40,320 nucleotides of DNA from Botryllus schlosseri (taxonomy: Eukaryota; Chordata; Ascidiacea; Stolidobranchia; Styelidae), in assembly GCA_000444245.1 (NCBI GenBank), contig ATSW01010012.1, forward strand, positions 1 through 40,320, in the 5' to 3' direction. Position 1 is the first letter of the stretch. Each line of letters starts with the position of its first letter. The notes beneath the pieces were generated by a model. It was not told the DNA's origin. It saw only the letters and a program-made list of their open reading frames with translations, and searched no databases. Below are positions 39,880 to 40,320 of this stretch, in pieces. The position numbers were made by a program, and so were the translations under genes.

Positions 39880-40320
39880 ATTAGCCTTAATGGAGAACTG
39901 TAATTCACTGCCAAAATCACGCGACTCTTCGACATAATCTACTTTTCGAAACCACTGAATTCAGTATACTTTCCATAGCTTTCACCGTTGGTTTTTGTTT
40001 GTGGTATGTTTGTGGTTTGTTGTTAGTGGTATGTGGTACTATGGTCATTTACACCAGGCCATTTTTTTATTGCGTAGATACCGGCATGTAGCTGACCCTC
40101 TTCTAGGCTTTTATAAGACATCGTTTACACGGATGAGATGGCACGGAGGAGCCTAGATAAACCTCCAACACTTAAATAGGAATTCTGGAGTCGACCACGG
40201 TCTGACTTTGAACCCGTCGCCCGTTGGTGTTGCTACTGTCGATTTTACCACCACCCTATCTCGCCACCCCCATAGCTTCCATCTTCTACTGAGACTGCCA
40301 AGGCACACAGGCCCTATCCC

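Larger units (their letters stand above)
37784..40320. other. Downstream DNA: start of last visible intron; no tail exon found
   Basis: The donor gttggt opens an intron that should lead to the GFFKR-tail exon. None was found to the window end. The stretch holds a nested pair of hAT elements (38161-39391, 38691-39082) and a foldback (39488-39879). The last 230 bases show no recognised feature. Confidence 0.6.

Noticed and set aside
40100-40140. An acceptor-like ctcttctag followed by a short phase-0 frame beginning AFIRHR, faintly like the GFFKR tail.
   Set aside because: It lacks the glycine and paired phenylalanines, stops after nine codons and could be chance; not annotated as the tail exon.
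1-40320. Looked for retroviral or LTR elements, Polintons, CRISPR arrays, rRNA and tRNA genes.
   Set aside because: No paired LTRs, reverse transcriptase, integrase or capsid frames, regular spacer arrays or convincing RNA genes were seen.

Overview
The window holds most of one large plus-strand animal gene. It encodes an integrin alpha chain, read here as 28 coding exons between 2962 and 37783 (4033 coding nt, about 1344 residues). Phases agree at every junction. All introns are GT-AG except one GC-AG. The N-terminal exon(s) (signal peptide, start of blade 1) and the cytoplasmic-tail exon are not seen and probably lie beyond the two edges. No second protein-coding gene, rRNA, convincing tRNA gene or CRISPR array was recognised.

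Reading order of the protein (residues numbered from the first complete visible codon): rest of propeller blade 1 (1-53); a complete MAM domain (about 62-218); blade 2 (about 222-284); an alpha-I (von Willebrand A-like) domain with all MIDAS residues (about 292-472); blades 3-7 (about 477-765) with three cation-binding loops; the thigh/calf leg region (about 765-1318); one transmembrane helix (about 1321-1342). The outstanding observation is the MAM domain. It sits in the linker between blades 1 and 2, so this integrin head carries two inserted modules instead of one. I know of no described integrin alpha chain with a MAM domain.

An alpha-I domain in an integrin points to a chordate. The divergent sequence, AT-rich DNA, compact gene with mixed 62-bp to 6-kb introns and the many short DNA transposons suggest a tunicate (ascidian), but the species cannot be fixed from the sequence.

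The introns are crowded with small non-autonomous hAT-type DNA transposons. Eight have terminal inverted repeats and 8-bp target duplications that can be read directly: 5804-6918, 18492-19365, 20145-21615 (with a second element nested at 20451-20707), 24557-24909, 32782-32958, and 38161-39391 (with a nested element at 38691-39082). Two more are probable (22994-23480 and 26629-28258). A MITE with 30-bp terminal repeats (4585-4841), two foldback repeats and several dispersed repeat families, present as paired copies, are also present. Scattered N bases, densest at 20866-21062, mark poor sequence.
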